A stretch of DNA of 64,000 nucleotides from Ostrinia nubilalis (taxonomy: Eukaryota > Arthropoda > Insecta > Lepidoptera > Crambidae), in the NCBI RefSeq assembly GCF_963855985.1, contig NC_087118.1, positions 4,464,001 to 4,528,000 on the forward strand, read 5' to 3'. This document shows positions 42,520-54,396 of the stretch, piece after piece; position 1 is the first letter of the stretch; each line of letters begins with the position of its first letter. The notes beneath the pieces were generated by a model. That model made no database searches and had not been told where the DNA came from. It saw nothing but the letters and a program-made list of their open reading frames with translations. The position numbers and the translations under genes are program-made.

Positions 42520-45299
42520 ATGGTAAATGTGGGCCCAGATGTTAATGCACAACATAAAGAACGCTTAGTGGATCTTCTAAATAGCTATAGGGACTGTTTT
42601 GCGTTAGATACGACTGAGTTAGGTAAGACCAATGTTTCAGAAATGCATATTAAATTAAATGACCAGAGCCCAGTCTCGTATAAACCGTACCGACTGGCTT
42701 ATAAAGAACGGGAGGTTGTCAGAGGGTTAGTTAATGAATTGCTAGAAAACAATATAGTACAAGAATCAAACTCACCTTACGCAAGTCCAATCGTACTTGT
42801 TTGAAAGAAGAACAACGAATATCGTTTATGTGTCGATTACCGGTCACTGAATAGGAAGACTGTTAAGGACTCTTATCCGATGCCGGTAATTGACGATCAA
42901 CTCGATCGATTAAATGGTATGAGGTACTTCACCAGCCTTGATCTAAAGTCTGGATATTATCAGATTCCTATGGCTGAGGACTCGAGACATCTGACTGCAT
43001 TCATAACGCCAGACGGACATTACGAGTACACTCGAATGCCGTTTGGTTTAGTGAATGCCCCAGTCGTCTTCCAGCATATGATTAACAAGACGTTAGGCAA
43101 AGATAGATACGAATTAGCTATGCCATATATGGATGACATTTTATCACCAGCAGCCACGATTGAAGATGGCTTCAAGAAGTTGGCTAAGATTCTAGACGCA
43201 CTACGTCTGGCCAGGCTGACATTGAACTTAAAAAAGTGTAACTTTTTCGAAAGCACACTGGAGTATCTGGGATACGAAATATCACAAGAGGGCTTAAGGC
43301 CTGGTCAAAGGAAAACTAACGCAGTTGCATCATTTGCTACGCCAACCACCGTTCACCAAGTAAGACAGTTTGTTGGGCTAGCGAGCTTCTTCCGGAGATT
43401 CATTCCCGGCTTTGCAAGCATCGCTAAGCCCCTTACAGTACTAACGAAAAATAACACACCATAGCAATGGGGTAAAGACCAAGAAGTGGCGTTTCAAACT
43501 ATCAAGGACAAGTTGGTACAAAGACCGTTACTAGCATTATATGATCCGAAGTATATGACGGAAGTCCACTGCGATGCGAGCAAGTTAAGCTTGGGTGGAA
43601 TATTGTTACAACGCCCCGATGAAAAATCGCCGCTAAAACCTGTTGCTTACTTCAGCAAACAGACAAGCAAGGAGGAAGAATTTCTTCACTCCTGTGAGTT
43701 GGAAACCCTTGCTGTCGTCTGTTCACTAAAGAGATTCCGTACTTACCTAATCGGCATTAATTTCAAAGTTTATACGGACTGCAATGCACTAAGGACAACC
43801 CTAACAAGAAGGGACCTAGTGCCGCGAATTGCCAGATGGTGGCTACTTCTCCAGGAGTACGATTTCAACATTGAATATCGACCTGGAGATCACATGAAGC
43901 ATGCAGATGCCCTAAGTCGAAATCCTATTAGAGAGAGCCATCTAGATGATCTCGCAGAGGGCCGAGAATTCGAAATCATGCGGATTGAGACCGACGATTG
44001 GCTTCAGACAGTTCAAATGGCTGACCCCGAGTTAAAAAGAGTCAAATCCATTTTGGATTGTGGCGAGAGAAATGTTAAAGACATCGTGGCAAACTTTACT
44101 ATTCATGACAATAAGATTTATAGACGGTTAGGAGACCAATTAAAATGGGTCGTCCCTAAGGGCGCCAGATGGCGTATTTGTCAACTGAACCATGACGAAT
44201 GTGGTCATTTTTCGTATGACAAAACGCTTGATAAGATTAAACACGATTACTGGTTTCCCAAAATGGGTAAATTTATCCGTAAATATATTTCATCATGTCT
44301 CAATTGTGCATACAATAAGGGATCATCGTCAAAAGCAACGGGATATTTACACCCGATACCGAAAGGAGATATCCCATTCCAAACACTGCATATTGACCAC
44401 TTAGGCCCGTTTGTCAGGAGCAAAAAGGGGAACTCATACATTCTAGGTATTATTGATGGTTTTAGCAAATTTATTTTTGTAAACCCGTTCGGAATGTTAA
44501 AAGACCAAGACGACAATTCAAATTCTACAAGATATTTTCAACGTGATCGGTATACCAAAAGTAATAATATCGGATCGTGGAACTAGTTTCACCTCTGCAA
44601 GCTTTAAAAAGTTTATTGTATCGATCGGCGCCAAGCATGTTCTTAATGCAGTTGCGACGCCTAGAGCTAATGGGAAAATTGAGAGGTATAATCGTACCAT
44701 ATTAGAGTCTTTGGCTGCAACTAATCACGGAATGGACGAGCGGATATGGGACGAGAACGTAGGCCGAGTACAGTGGAGCCTTAACAACACGAAGAATAGG
44801 AGTACAGGCAAATCTCCAGCTGAAATCGTATTTGGATTTAGAACTGTTAGCGAAAGTGAAGGTCCCATCATAAATGCCTTAAATGATGTTCTTCAGGATG
44901 TCGATCAAGCTGAAGGATCCCCTCGGGACGGAATAAGAAAATCTGCCCAAGAGAATATTGAAAGGAATCAAGATTATATGAAACGTTATTTCGATTCTAC
45001 TAGAGCTCCAACTAAATTTTATAAAACCGGTGATTTGGTTATGATACCTACTAAGTCACAATAATCCTGCAGATGGCAAAAGTAAGAAATTGCGACCTAA
45101 GTTTAAGGGTCCCTACAGAGTAACTGCCGTTTTAAGTAATGATTGGTACGAAATTTCTACTATAGATGGTCATTCTAAGAGGAAGTATAAAAGCATTTAC
45201 CCGGCGGATCAACTAAAACCTTGGATAACATTTACCTCTAGTAAGGATACAGATTGTGATGACGACACATCTAGCGATGAGAGTCATGAACCAAATTAA
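42520..45299 (+). pseudogene. pol: Ty3/gypsy pol with two stops and two frameshifts
   Basis: RT: YRLCVDYRSLNRKT, FTSLDLKSGYYQIPM, RMPFGLVNAPVVF, MPYMDDIL. RNase H: VHCDASKLSLGGIL, ELETLAVVCS, VYTDCNAL, KHADALSRNP. Integrase: HDECGHFSYDKTL with CLNCAYNKG, then HIDHLGPF, ISDRGTSFTS and NGKIERYNRTILES; a C-terminal tail RPKFKGPYRVTAVLSNDWYE. Breaks: TGA at 42,802-42,804 and TAG at 43,463-43,465, both where related proteins carry Trp, a frameshift near 44,520 inside integrase and another near 45,058. The element is dead. Confidence 0.85.
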
Positions 45300-46487
45300 A
45301 TGTACATTATAACTTGGATAACATCAAATATAATAATATGTTCTAAATTACTAAATATCTCAATCGCACTATTTACTTACTAACTGAAGTATACTACATA
45401 CTTCATCTATAACTTTTATACATAATAATATGTAACTGTTAAGTAGGTACTCTAATCTTACTAACATTACTTAACTTTCCATACAACTTATTTGATTCAA
45501 CTAGCTAACTACATAATAATATTACTCAGCAATAACTTCTTAAATACATATCTTACTGTTTGATTCCGTTGCATTAAAATATTTTTTTAACATATAGGGT
45601 CCGTTTGTCGTCACTAGTGATTTTGATTTGATCTAGATCAAATCAAAATTAAAACAACATAAATTTACACTATAAAATAATAACAATAATTTAATCATAT
45701 CTTTAACTTAAGATTTACTGTGACGAAAATCGGTACTTTTACCCTACCTAAATAATAACTAAACACCAATATTAATATATTCTTATTAACTACTTATGTG
45801 TATGTATGTGCACTTATTTTAATGTAGTGCCCCTATACTATCCCTACTATGATGTATTATTATAAACTAATATTTGATTAATATTTGAATTGACACTTAC
45901 CGTAATGTACTTACCTAATTGTAGCAGGAGTACTTTATAAGATTATTCTATTAGGTGATGAAAGTCATTACCATTACTCCTACCTTCCCACTCCCCTAAG
46001 ATATTTCAGGGTGAAGTCAGCTCAAAACCCCTGTGTTGGTCAGACTGGCCGAAGGTGCCAAAAATAAATACTAATATCTACCTACTGGACCTGAAGAATT
46101 ATAACAAGAGTGAAGGATGCTGAAGTACAAGCGGTGCTCACCACTAAGGGCCTAGATAAAGTGAAGGATGCCGAAGTACAAGCGGTGCTCACTGTCTAGT
46201 AGCCCGGTGAAGGATGCCGAAGTACAAGCAGTACTCACTCACTGAATGCAATACTGAAGTCTGAGTGGTTGTATAATTCCATACTATATTACTGATGATT
46301 TTACATAATACACCTTAGACCTTTGTCCCTACTGTTGGGAATAAAGTCAAATAAAATAATTATTTCATATTATACCTATTGGCAATTTATTATTTACATG
46401 ACTATTAGATTGGATAGAAATAATCATTGGTCTACAATATTTCATAATTATACATGATATATTGTGCTGCATATTCCTAAATAAATA
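45300..46487. other. Gypsy 3' region with palindrome and triple repeat
   Basis: AT-rich, no gene. Contains a perfect 30-bp palindrome at 45,620-45,649 and three direct copies of a 32-bp GTGAAGGATGCCGAAGTACA-type repeat (46,110, 46,161, 46,207). TGGTCAGACTGGCCGAAGGT at about 46,036 resembles gypsy LTR sequence, but no second LTR is visible. Confidence 0.5.
46110..46238 (+). repeat. Three 32-bp direct repeats
   Basis: Copies at 46,110-46,142, 46,161-46,192 and 46,207-46,238 share GTGAAGGATGC(C/T)GAAGTAC and AAGC(G/A)GT(G/A)CTCAC, spaced about 50 bp. Confidence 0.9.
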
Positions 46488-47422
46488 GGGGAGAGTTCGG
46501 TATATTGTACCGCCGGGTAAATTGTACCACCCTCATATTTCGTAAAGTATTTATTGAATGTCTGTAATTGCAACACTCAGCGATACACAACTAAAATCAA
46601 TTAATATCGGCCATGTGGTTTTTGCCGTGACAACAAACACGTGTGTTTTATTTTGAAAAGTATTTTTTCATTGTTTTCAAGTAACTTTTGACAATACATG
46701 TTTAGTTTGTAATTTTGTTAAATTTAATCACAGGGTGTTTCTAATATATTATTTAGAAGCGTAAATTAGTGTGGATTACAATTATTTGAAACATTTTTCG
46801 GTATTTATGAGCTATACATATTTTTTACCGATTTTTTAAAAGCACTATCACCTAGTCGGCTAAATTGTACCACATCAAGTTGTATGGAACTTTACCAAAG
46901 GATTTTGAATTATTTTTGAGTAAATCATATTTTGAAGTTATAATAGCGTAGTTATGTTTGACTAACAATAAATGAAAGCAAAAGACTGGCAAAGTAGATT
47001 AGGTACAAGTGTGCGTTACGATAATTGGAATTACAAAACTTGTACTCAAAATCGTGATAACGTGTAAAACAATATCGATTGTCTATGTTATTAACTACTG
47101 TTCCTTTTCGTTTCCTAATTTGTTAAGAATGTATCGTATAATATTTTGCCATAGTTTTTTATAGGCTTGAAATTTATTGAAATCCAATATAGTAACCCTG
47201 TGGTACAAATTATCGAACCGGTTGACTAAATTGGCCCGAAGCTCTGAACTCGTACTTTGTTGATTTGTGCTAAATATACAACAATCATGTTAATTAATAC
47301 TTATGAAATAGTAAGTTGAATAATGTATCTTTTATTATATACCATGGACATTAGCAAAAACAAAACAAAACTATGTGTAAAATGGGATTGAAAAAAACTG
47401 GTCCAAATTAGCGGACTCTCCC
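46488..47422. mobile_element. TIR element with repeated AAATTGTACC motifs
   Basis: Ends GGGGAGAGTTCGGTATATTG and ..AGCGGACTCTCCC. Subterminal repeats of (T/A)AAATTGTACCAC occur near the left end and in the middle (46,862) and inverted near 47,211. TA precedes the left end. No transposase. Ends resemble the element at 52,464-53,569. Confidence 0.6.
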
Positions 47423-47699
47423 TTAAATACTTAATAACTTTATCATAAATATCTCATCAAGGATGACAGGTAACAAATTTGAAGTCCAAAGTAGTAGGAC
47501 AACTAGTAACTTGCTCATTTATCTTCCAGGAGCCATCGACTAGAGAGGAGGAGTGCAATGTCTAATGGGAGTTTGTGTAATATGACTACAGGGAGAAAAA
47601 ATGATGAACCTAAATATACCTTTTACCAACCAACCAAGTCGGGAGGATGACACCATGATGAGCCCAGCGTCGAGACTCGAGCCACAAACTAATAAATAG

Positions 47700-48291
47700 T
47701 AATAATGAGTAGTAGCTAATTACATAATTATTATTTCACTTTAATAATATCTGACTGATTTATCTTCTTTGTTATTGTAACAAGATCAAGCTATAATGTT
47801 AGTAGGTAAAATGATTTCATTTATTATGTTCTTAAATAATTGTAAGTTGAAAAGTAAATCTATTTTCTTTTGTTGTGGTTCTGATGAGTTATGTTAAATA
47901 TTTTAAATAGGGTACCTAATTGTGAACAATGTATTGGAGTTAATCCAAGTTAGATTATTTCACATCTTACTTTAATCTTGTTTGATTGATTTATCATTTT
48001 GATTGAATGTAATGTCAGAAAACTAATCTCATTTATGTTCCTAATTTAGTAATGTTAATTGAGAAGTGAATCTATTTTCTTTTGTTTTGGTTTTGATAAG
48101 TTATGTAAATACATTTTAAATAGGGTACCTAATTGTAAACAATGTATGGGAGCTAATCCAAGTTAGATTATCTCACATCTTACTTTAATCTTCTTTGATT
48201 GGATGTAATGTCAGAAAACTGATCTCATTTAATGTTCCTAAATTAGTAATGTTCATTGAAAGTGAATCAATTTTTTTTTGTATCTGATTAG
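47700..48291. repeat. Degenerate ~213-bp tandem repeat
   Basis: GGGTACCTAATTGTGAACAATG at about 47,910 and 48,123, and matching flanks (CAAGTTAGATTAT, CTTTTGTTNTGGTT(C/T)TGAT), define two clear units and a more diverged one to the left. The hAT-like MITE sits in the last unit. Confidence 0.7.
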
Positions 48292-48919
48292 AGATGGGTT
48301 ATACTAGGTAAATTTGATACTAGGTGCACCTATTCCTAGTATTTATTAATACTTGATCCAAATACCTATTCCACCTAGTACGTAGTAATTTAGCATACTT
48401 GACGCGACTAGTGCGGACTAATCCACGTAATATGACTTTAAAATAATTTTTTTTTTAAAGATACAACCGTAGTATGAATAATGCAATTTGAAATTGAATA
48501 ATAATTCCTCCCTTCATACTTCAACAGGCTTAGGACTGTCAACACTTAAAAGTTGGCGTATTTAAAAGATATCAATTTCATAAAAATATTTACATAATAT
48601 ATTTTTTCTTATTTACATGAAATGGTTTGACTACGTTTGTGTGCGTTTGCTTCGTCGCGCTCAAATTTGTTTGGTCAGACAGAGACTGAGTGAATCTCTA
48701 CGTTCGCACATAAGCTTAGCGAGAAATACTAGGTGCGCGTAATACACGACTACGGATTACGCAATAATAACCTCTATTACTTTGATGGTAGGGTCGGAAA
48801 TCGTGTAATTTATAAAATACTAGGTGGATCAAGTATTTAAAAAATTGGAATAGGTGCCGCCTAGTACTGTAAAATACCTAGTGTGTGGATCTGTTCTAGT
48901 AAATACGTCTCATCTCTAG
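48292..48919. mobile_element. hAT-like MITE, copy 2
   Basis: Near-identical to 4476-5100. Flanks GTATCTGAT and GTTCTGAT agree with an imperfect 8-bp target duplication; the tandem unit to the left shows the uninterrupted target GGTTCTGATGAG. Confidence 0.8.
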
Positions 48920-49203
48920 TTCTGATACCTCTAAAATGTAAAGGATAATGATAATTACCCTAATCCAAATTTCGTTAACTTTTTTTTTATCTATAAGTGT
49001 GGGACACACAGTCAGTCAAATGGCCGAAACCGTAATGAGGGCATTCCGGGGATAGAATGGCCGACTGTTAGCATTAAATGTGATGTAATTATTCTGTAAA
49101 TCTTAATTGCTTTGTAAATCGCATGTTCGAGCGGGCAACCCCAAATTTGTGGGAAAAGTAAATACGTGGATGGCAACACTGACGCTCGAACATACGATGG
49201 CGG
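48920..49203. other. Possible Pao LTR/leader region
   Basis: Contains GGCATTCCGGGGATAG then TGTTAGCATTAAATG, a layout like a polypurine tract followed by an LTR start, and lies directly upstream of a Pao gag fragment. Not proven: no second LTR copy is visible. Confidence 0.35.
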
Positions 49204-49932
49204 ATGATGTTTGATGTGATTGTAAAATGTGATTATTCGAAAATAAGAATACTAAGTTCAAAGTACGTGGTTTTAATACATATCCTGGAGTTTTTCCACA
49301 GATTAAATATTAATGACAAAAAAGATTTTATATTTTTGTTTTTGACTTTGCAGAAGATTGACAAGGAAACAGTTTCTTTGTTTGAGAATTCAGTACGATC
49401 GGAAAAACTGCATACTTATGAATCTTTAATTAAATTCATAAAAGAACAAGTAAAAATTAATGAAAGGTCTGGATTGTCGTCAACTTTTCCATACAACAAA
49501 AATTATAATAACACTAATAAGGGTTCTACTCAAAAACCAGCTGCTGTCAAGTATACAAAATCTTTTGTTACTTCAGAGAATAATAATTCTAACTGTCCCT
49601 TGTGTTCTACTGCTGGACATTTTCAATTTTATCGTTGCCATGAATTTATAAAGTTAACTCCAAAGAAAAGGTTTAATGTCGTTAAACAAAACAATAGTTG
49701 CTGCAATTGTTTAAGTTTTAATCACAAAACTGCTGCTTGTAATTCTAATAAAACTTGCAATATCTGTCAAAGGAAAGGACATCACTCATTACTTCATTTT
49801 GATATTAATAAATTAAACCAACCGGTAATCGAATCCCGCACGCCCCGCGTAAGTACGCTGTGCGTGGCTGTGCGCCACTGCTCCATCGCACAAATCCATC
49901 GGTTCCTGCTACGGCGCTGCATACGAACATAG
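49204..49932 (+). pseudogene. gag: BEL/Pao gag fragment
   Basis: Frame related to, but diverged from, the other Pao gag: helical region KKDFIFLFLTLQKIDKETVS, then Cys/His clusters CPLCSTAGHFQFYRCHEF, CCNCLSFNHKTAAC, CNICQRKGHHSLLHF. The N-terminal half is missing and the last 45 codons (after NQPVIESRTP) look out of frame and GC-rich. No pol follows. The start codon is not ATG, so this is a truncated remnant. Confidence 0.65.
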
Positions 49933-49948
49933 CCGATCGCTCGCGTCG

Positions 49949-50473
49949 CACAGTGGACGGAAAATCACGTTTTATACTCGTAGAAACCAAAGTCCGTTTT
50001 TAATGAAATAAATTATGTAAGATGACTTTAACTAACTTTGTTTGGCCATATTCAATGATGGTAGTAACACATTAGGTCAAACAAGTGAGAAAAAAAATGT
50101 TGTTTTTTTTTTTGTATGGAGGAAATTACGTTATGTCTTTTTTCTCGCTACTATTTGAAACTGTAAAGCTATAATTTATACTATGTATGGCGGCTACCAA
50201 GGCGCTTCCTATGACCTACAGCATACGTACCGCGACTTGCCGCTTTGGCTGCTATATTATGTCAAAATTTCAAAATTTGGGTTGGGTATTTTTCCTATTC
50301 CTGTCCCCAATTATATCACGATTTCTGAGGGTAAGTTACATAGTATAACGAGGGTAGATGTTATTAGTTGAAATTGTAAGTAAAAATGTGGGTACCTCTT
50401 AATAAGTAATCACTATTGATCCAGTAACTTGCGTGTTTACATAATATTTTGATTTACGTTAAATACTTTGATA
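49949..50473 (+). other. Upstream region of RAG1-like ORF, starts with CACAGTG
   Basis: CACAGTG at 49,949-49,955 is preceded by GC-rich CGTCG and followed, 24 bases on, by GTAGAAACC. This resembles a Transib/RAG terminal sequence (heptamer, spacer, nonamer). No coding frame between it and the ORF. Confidence 0.35.
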
Positions 50474-51785
50474 ATGGAGGGTTTTGTGACTAATTTGGAC
50501 TTGTTTTTGTTTGTTAAAAATAATCAGTGCTTTACTACACCTCATGTGCTATTTGAAAAGTTTGTGTCAGTTTTATCAGAAGACTTGTTAGAAAACGAAC
50601 AAAAAGAATTGAAGCAGTTTTGTCAAACATATTTATGTAATTTGCAGAAAAAATGGAAATCATGTAATCGTACGAACCTTACATTTATAAAAAAATATGA
50701 AAGCTGGTTACAGTCTGACATTTCTTGGCCTAATAGTATTCAGAACAAACTGACTTCAGATTCCACAAACATGGATACTGACAATAGACCTTCTACATCT
50801 CGTTTTGCTGATGTTCAGGTTTCAGTTCAAGCTACAAGTTCAATGGGTACTTCTACTATAAAACTTTCTCCTAGAAAACCGTTCAGTGATTTGAGTCCCA
50901 TTCAAAAGAAGCGAAGAACTGAAGAACTACGCACTCATGACTTTGATAGTCTTATGTACGCCACAGCCTTTAAGGGTCGTGAAAGTGGTAACAGTGATAT
51001 AGCAGATATTATTAACTTTCTCACAAAACTCCCAGAAGAAGCAGCAAATCTGAAGACAGTAATCCAAAAGAAAAAAGCTCTTAAGTACTCTGATGATAAA
51101 GCATTGGGTTTATTTATTTCATTAAAGTTAACAAAATGGCAATATCAAACTTTGAGAATATGTGCAATAGAAGAAGGACTGAATATCTATCCATCATACG
51201 ATTGCATAGTGAACGCTAAGAAAGAAGGCATGCTACCCACCAAAAGATTCTGTTAGTATCGACCAGTTTCAAGTCAAAGTAAAGCTACAAGCAATCTTAG
51301 ACGTGACAGTGTCTCGGCTGGCCAAAGTGGTTGATACTGACTTAGCTGACAGGGAATTAACATTACTATGTAAATGGGGATTTGATGGAGCCTCGGGGCA
51401 AAGCCTGTACAAACAATCTTTGGCTGACGGGGAAGACGATTCCAGCATTTTTATGTGTTCTTTTGTGCCGTTGAAGTTAAGTGATGGTGAGATAACTGTA
51501 TGGGAGAATCCAAAGGCATCATCCACTATGTACTGCAGACCAATTTTTTTTAAGTTTGCCAATGAAAATAAATTAAACATAAAAGAAGAGATGGCAAGAA
51601 TAGAGGATGAAATAACTAACCTGACACCATCTCCCATGGGAAATAATACAGTGGTAAAGCACAAAATGCTGATGACAATGATAGATGGAAAGATAACTTC
51701 GATGGGTGCCTGGAATAAAGCCACAATCGACAAAACACAATTTTACAGGAGAAGAGATTTAGTGAAAATTTTGAATAATAACTAA
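50474..51785 (+). pseudogene. RAG1/Transib-like transposase candidate, truncated
   Basis: ATG at 50,474 opens a 261-codon frame stopping at 51,256; the conserved frame continues one phase over (YPPKDSVSIDQFQVKV..) to 51,785, so a frameshift lies near 51,240. Regions: charged N-terminus; PFSDLSPIQKKRRTEELR; SDDKALGLFISLKLTKWQYQ; KLQAILDVTVSRLAKVV; then KWGFDGASGQSLYKQ (candidate first catalytic Asp), VWENPKASSTMYCRPIFFKF, KHKMLMTMIDGKITS. The order Asp motif, Cys-Arg/Lys-Pro motif, acidic helix, hydrophobic strand parallels RAG1/Transib DDE proteins and an uncharacterised arthropod/cnidarian family I recall. The Cys-pair zinc region and C-terminal catalytic Glu are absent: truncated or exon lost. 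Family assignment is tentative. Confidence 0.45.
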
Positions 51786-52317
51786 ACTACAAGGCGTATC
51801 CAAACGGTTTGTATATCAAACGATGCGTTATTTTTTCTGGAGTAACATATAATGTGCATAAGGTTATAGTGCTTAGAATATACCTTAAAAAAGGTAGAAA
51901 TACATATTGCCGCTTCATACATTGAAAGTCGGTTCCGTAAGAGTCCATTGCGGTTTTATTCCGGTAAAAAGTGCGAAATTAATCATACAGCAATAGTGTA
52001 TTGTAGCGTTGTACGCTGATCTGAAGGATGTATGGCGAATACAGTAATAGCGGTTTGCTTGAATTTAATGATCGACTTGGAAAATGTACTGGTGAATGCT
52101 GTGTACATTGTATGTTCGTATGGTCCGTATCGAAATGAGTACAAAGTTGAATTTCTAGAGTGTTTCGTTAATATCTTTATGTGAAGTAGTAGAATTCATT
52201 AGTACATAATAATAATATTATAATATTACACGCTTTTGCCCGCGGCTTTTTCGTAGTTTAGAAGTTATCATTAATTTTGTAACTTTTTTCAATTTCATGA
52301 CCTAGTAGCCTTTTCAA
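51786..52317. other. Unassigned spacer
   Basis: No gene. A fragment CACGCTTTTGCCCGCGGCTT at about 52,230 resembles the Helitron-like 3' hairpin. GTCCATTGCGG at about 51,940 is weakly similar to an inverted copy of the element end at 49,949, too weak to call. Confidence 0.35.
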
Positions 52318-52463
52318 ATTCAAATTCAAATTCAAATTATTTATTTGCTCAAAAAATAGGGTAAATACATAAGTGGTGTTAGTATTTTATTAAAAGTGCA
52401 TTCCTATTTGGCTAATGTCAGTTAGCATGCAAATTACAATTGATCATGAAATAATGTCGATTA

Positions 52464-53569
52464 GGGGAGAGGGTGGCAAGATGGGGTACTTAAGCTTTGA
52501 AGATCAATAAAAGAAAAATTTATACATAGTTAGACAATCATATTTATTATTTAATTAACAATTAGTTAATACTCTTTTAATAATTGGCAATATTAGGAAC
52601 TTTTAACTATCCATTTTAGGAAAAAAATAAAAATAGAAAAAAAGGGGTTTCACCCCGTCTTACCCCATGGTGCTGGTAAGATGGGGTACCCCCCTGAGGT
52701 AAGATGGGGTAATGAGAACTATCAGGCAAAAATATAATTATTTGGAGTGGCAGAGCTCGCAGACATGGATGGCTTCGTCATCATCGTCATCAATTCCCAC
52801 ACAGCTATTATGTGACCATCTTCCACAATGTGAGCATGATATCCACCCCTCAATGGAAGCGGAATATACTTCACTGCATCACACATGGTGTATCCTCTTC
52901 TTCACTTTAATTTTCAGATGAAGTCTCTGTAACTCTTCGTCGTTTTGCTGTTTTTTGCTTGAGTTTTTGTAGTAGCTTTCTTCTGTTTTTTAATTCCTCT
53001 TTTCTCTTCTTTGTTTCTATTTTCTCAATTTTCTTCTGTTCAGCATCTTTTTTCTTTTGGGCGGTGACTTATAATTCTTGTTTGTAGGGAGACGACGTGA
53101 TAATTTGTGTTTTCCCACGTTTTTTAGTAACACGAAAGGTTTTTTTGGTAACCGGAAGGGGAAGGAGTTGTTTTGGAGAAGTCATTACCCCATCTTGCCT
53201 GCTAAGCCATTTTCTAATAATATTCAAAGGAAAAAAAAAACAAACGGCAATCTCTAGAAATCACAATGCCTACCTTATTATAGGTTTGTTTAAGCATCAA
53301 TCGCAGTCACACATCATCAGCTAGCGTTATTAAACAAACCATAGTCACGTGCCAAAACAGTAGAAAATATGACAAGCAATTTGCAGCAAAACAGTTTTTT
53401 CAAGATATATTTTACACGCGTGCACTTGTGATGTTAATGGCCGGGCGACTGATAGGTGTCATGGCGGAGCATCGAACGATGTATGAACGAGCGTGATTGG
53501 TCAGTTTAAACTGTGATTTTTGCTGGGTACCCCGTCTTACCCGCCACCCCATCTTACCTCCTTCTCCCC
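52464..53569. mobile_element. TIR element with GGTAAGATGGGGTA repeats
   Basis: Ends GGGGAGAGGGTGGCAAGATG and its inverse (CATCTTACCTCCTTCTCCCC), flanked by TA on both sides. The motif AAGATGGGGTA or its inverse occurs at least seven times, mainly near the ends. No transposase. Inserted into the minus-strand LINE 3' UTR. Confidence 0.8.
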
Positions 53570-53612
53570 TAATTACATAATATTATATTTATATTGATTC
53601 AAATAAAATTCA

Positions 53613-54389
53613 TTAGCATATTTTTTCAGTCAAAAACTCAGTGATCGAATAATAGCATTTGTCAATTAAATATTCCTTAAGCTTTAATTTAAATATGTTA
53701 AAGTCATTTATGTCTCGTATGAATTCCGGTACTTTATTATAGATACGAGGAGCATTTCCAAAGAAACTCTTATTAAATAAAGTAGTTTTAGCTTCGATGG
53801 CACACAGTTTGTTTTTGTGACGTTCACGGGTCCTGAACTCAAATTTATCAATATTATTTTTTATAAATATACAACACTCCAGAATGTATAGACAAGGTAA
53901 GTTCAAGATTTTTTTATTTATGAAATAAGGCTTACATGAGACATCTGACTTTAGACTATACATAGATCTAATGCAGCGTTTTTGTGCTCTAAATACAACT
54001 TCCCTGTTAGATGAATTACCCCAAAAAATTAATCCATAATATCTAAGTATTGAGGCAACAGAGCTGTGGTAGGCTGTTAGTACAGCGCTTTCATTAACTA
54101 TTAATTGGAGCCTATAAAGTGCAAATGAGAATTGGCTCAGTTTTTTACAGACATTTTCAGAGTGAAAGGCCCAGTTCAATTTACTGTCTATATTTAACCC
54201 AAGGAATTTGGTTACATTTGTCTTTTCAACAGACTTTCCTAAATATCGTATGTCAAGGTTCAAGTCAATATTCTTTTGAGTAAAGCACATAATTTTGGTT
54301 TTATTTAAATTCATTTTTAGATTATTAGACTCAAGCCATTTGATTATCAATTTTAAAGATTCGTTAATGTCAGATTCAAGAATTGTCAA
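53613..54389 (-). pseudogene. LINE RT C-terminal fragment
   Basis: Frame of 258 residues with LNKTKIMCFTQ (post-catalytic region), TKFLGLNIDSKLNW, SVASILRYYGLIFWGNSS, RAQKRCIRSMYSLK and NAPRIYNKVPEFIRDI near the end. CR1/Jockey-type. The catalytic YADD box would lie upstream, beyond the Helitron insertion, and is not seen. Confidence 0.8.
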
Positions 54390-54396
54390 ATTTTTA

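Larger units (their letters stand above)
52318..54389 (-). mobile_element. LINE 3' end, minus strand, interrupted by a TIR element
   Basis: RT C-terminus at 54,389-53,613, then 3' UTR to 53,572, a TIR element, the remaining 3' UTR (52,461-52,340) and a (TTTGAA)n tail at about 52,318-52,340. Its 5' side is cut by the Helitron array at 54,397. Confidence 0.75.

Noticed and set aside
51940..51952. Right terminus of the RAG1-like element (GTCCATTGCGG)
   Set aside because: Only weak similarity to the inverse of the left end and no matching 5-bp duplication.
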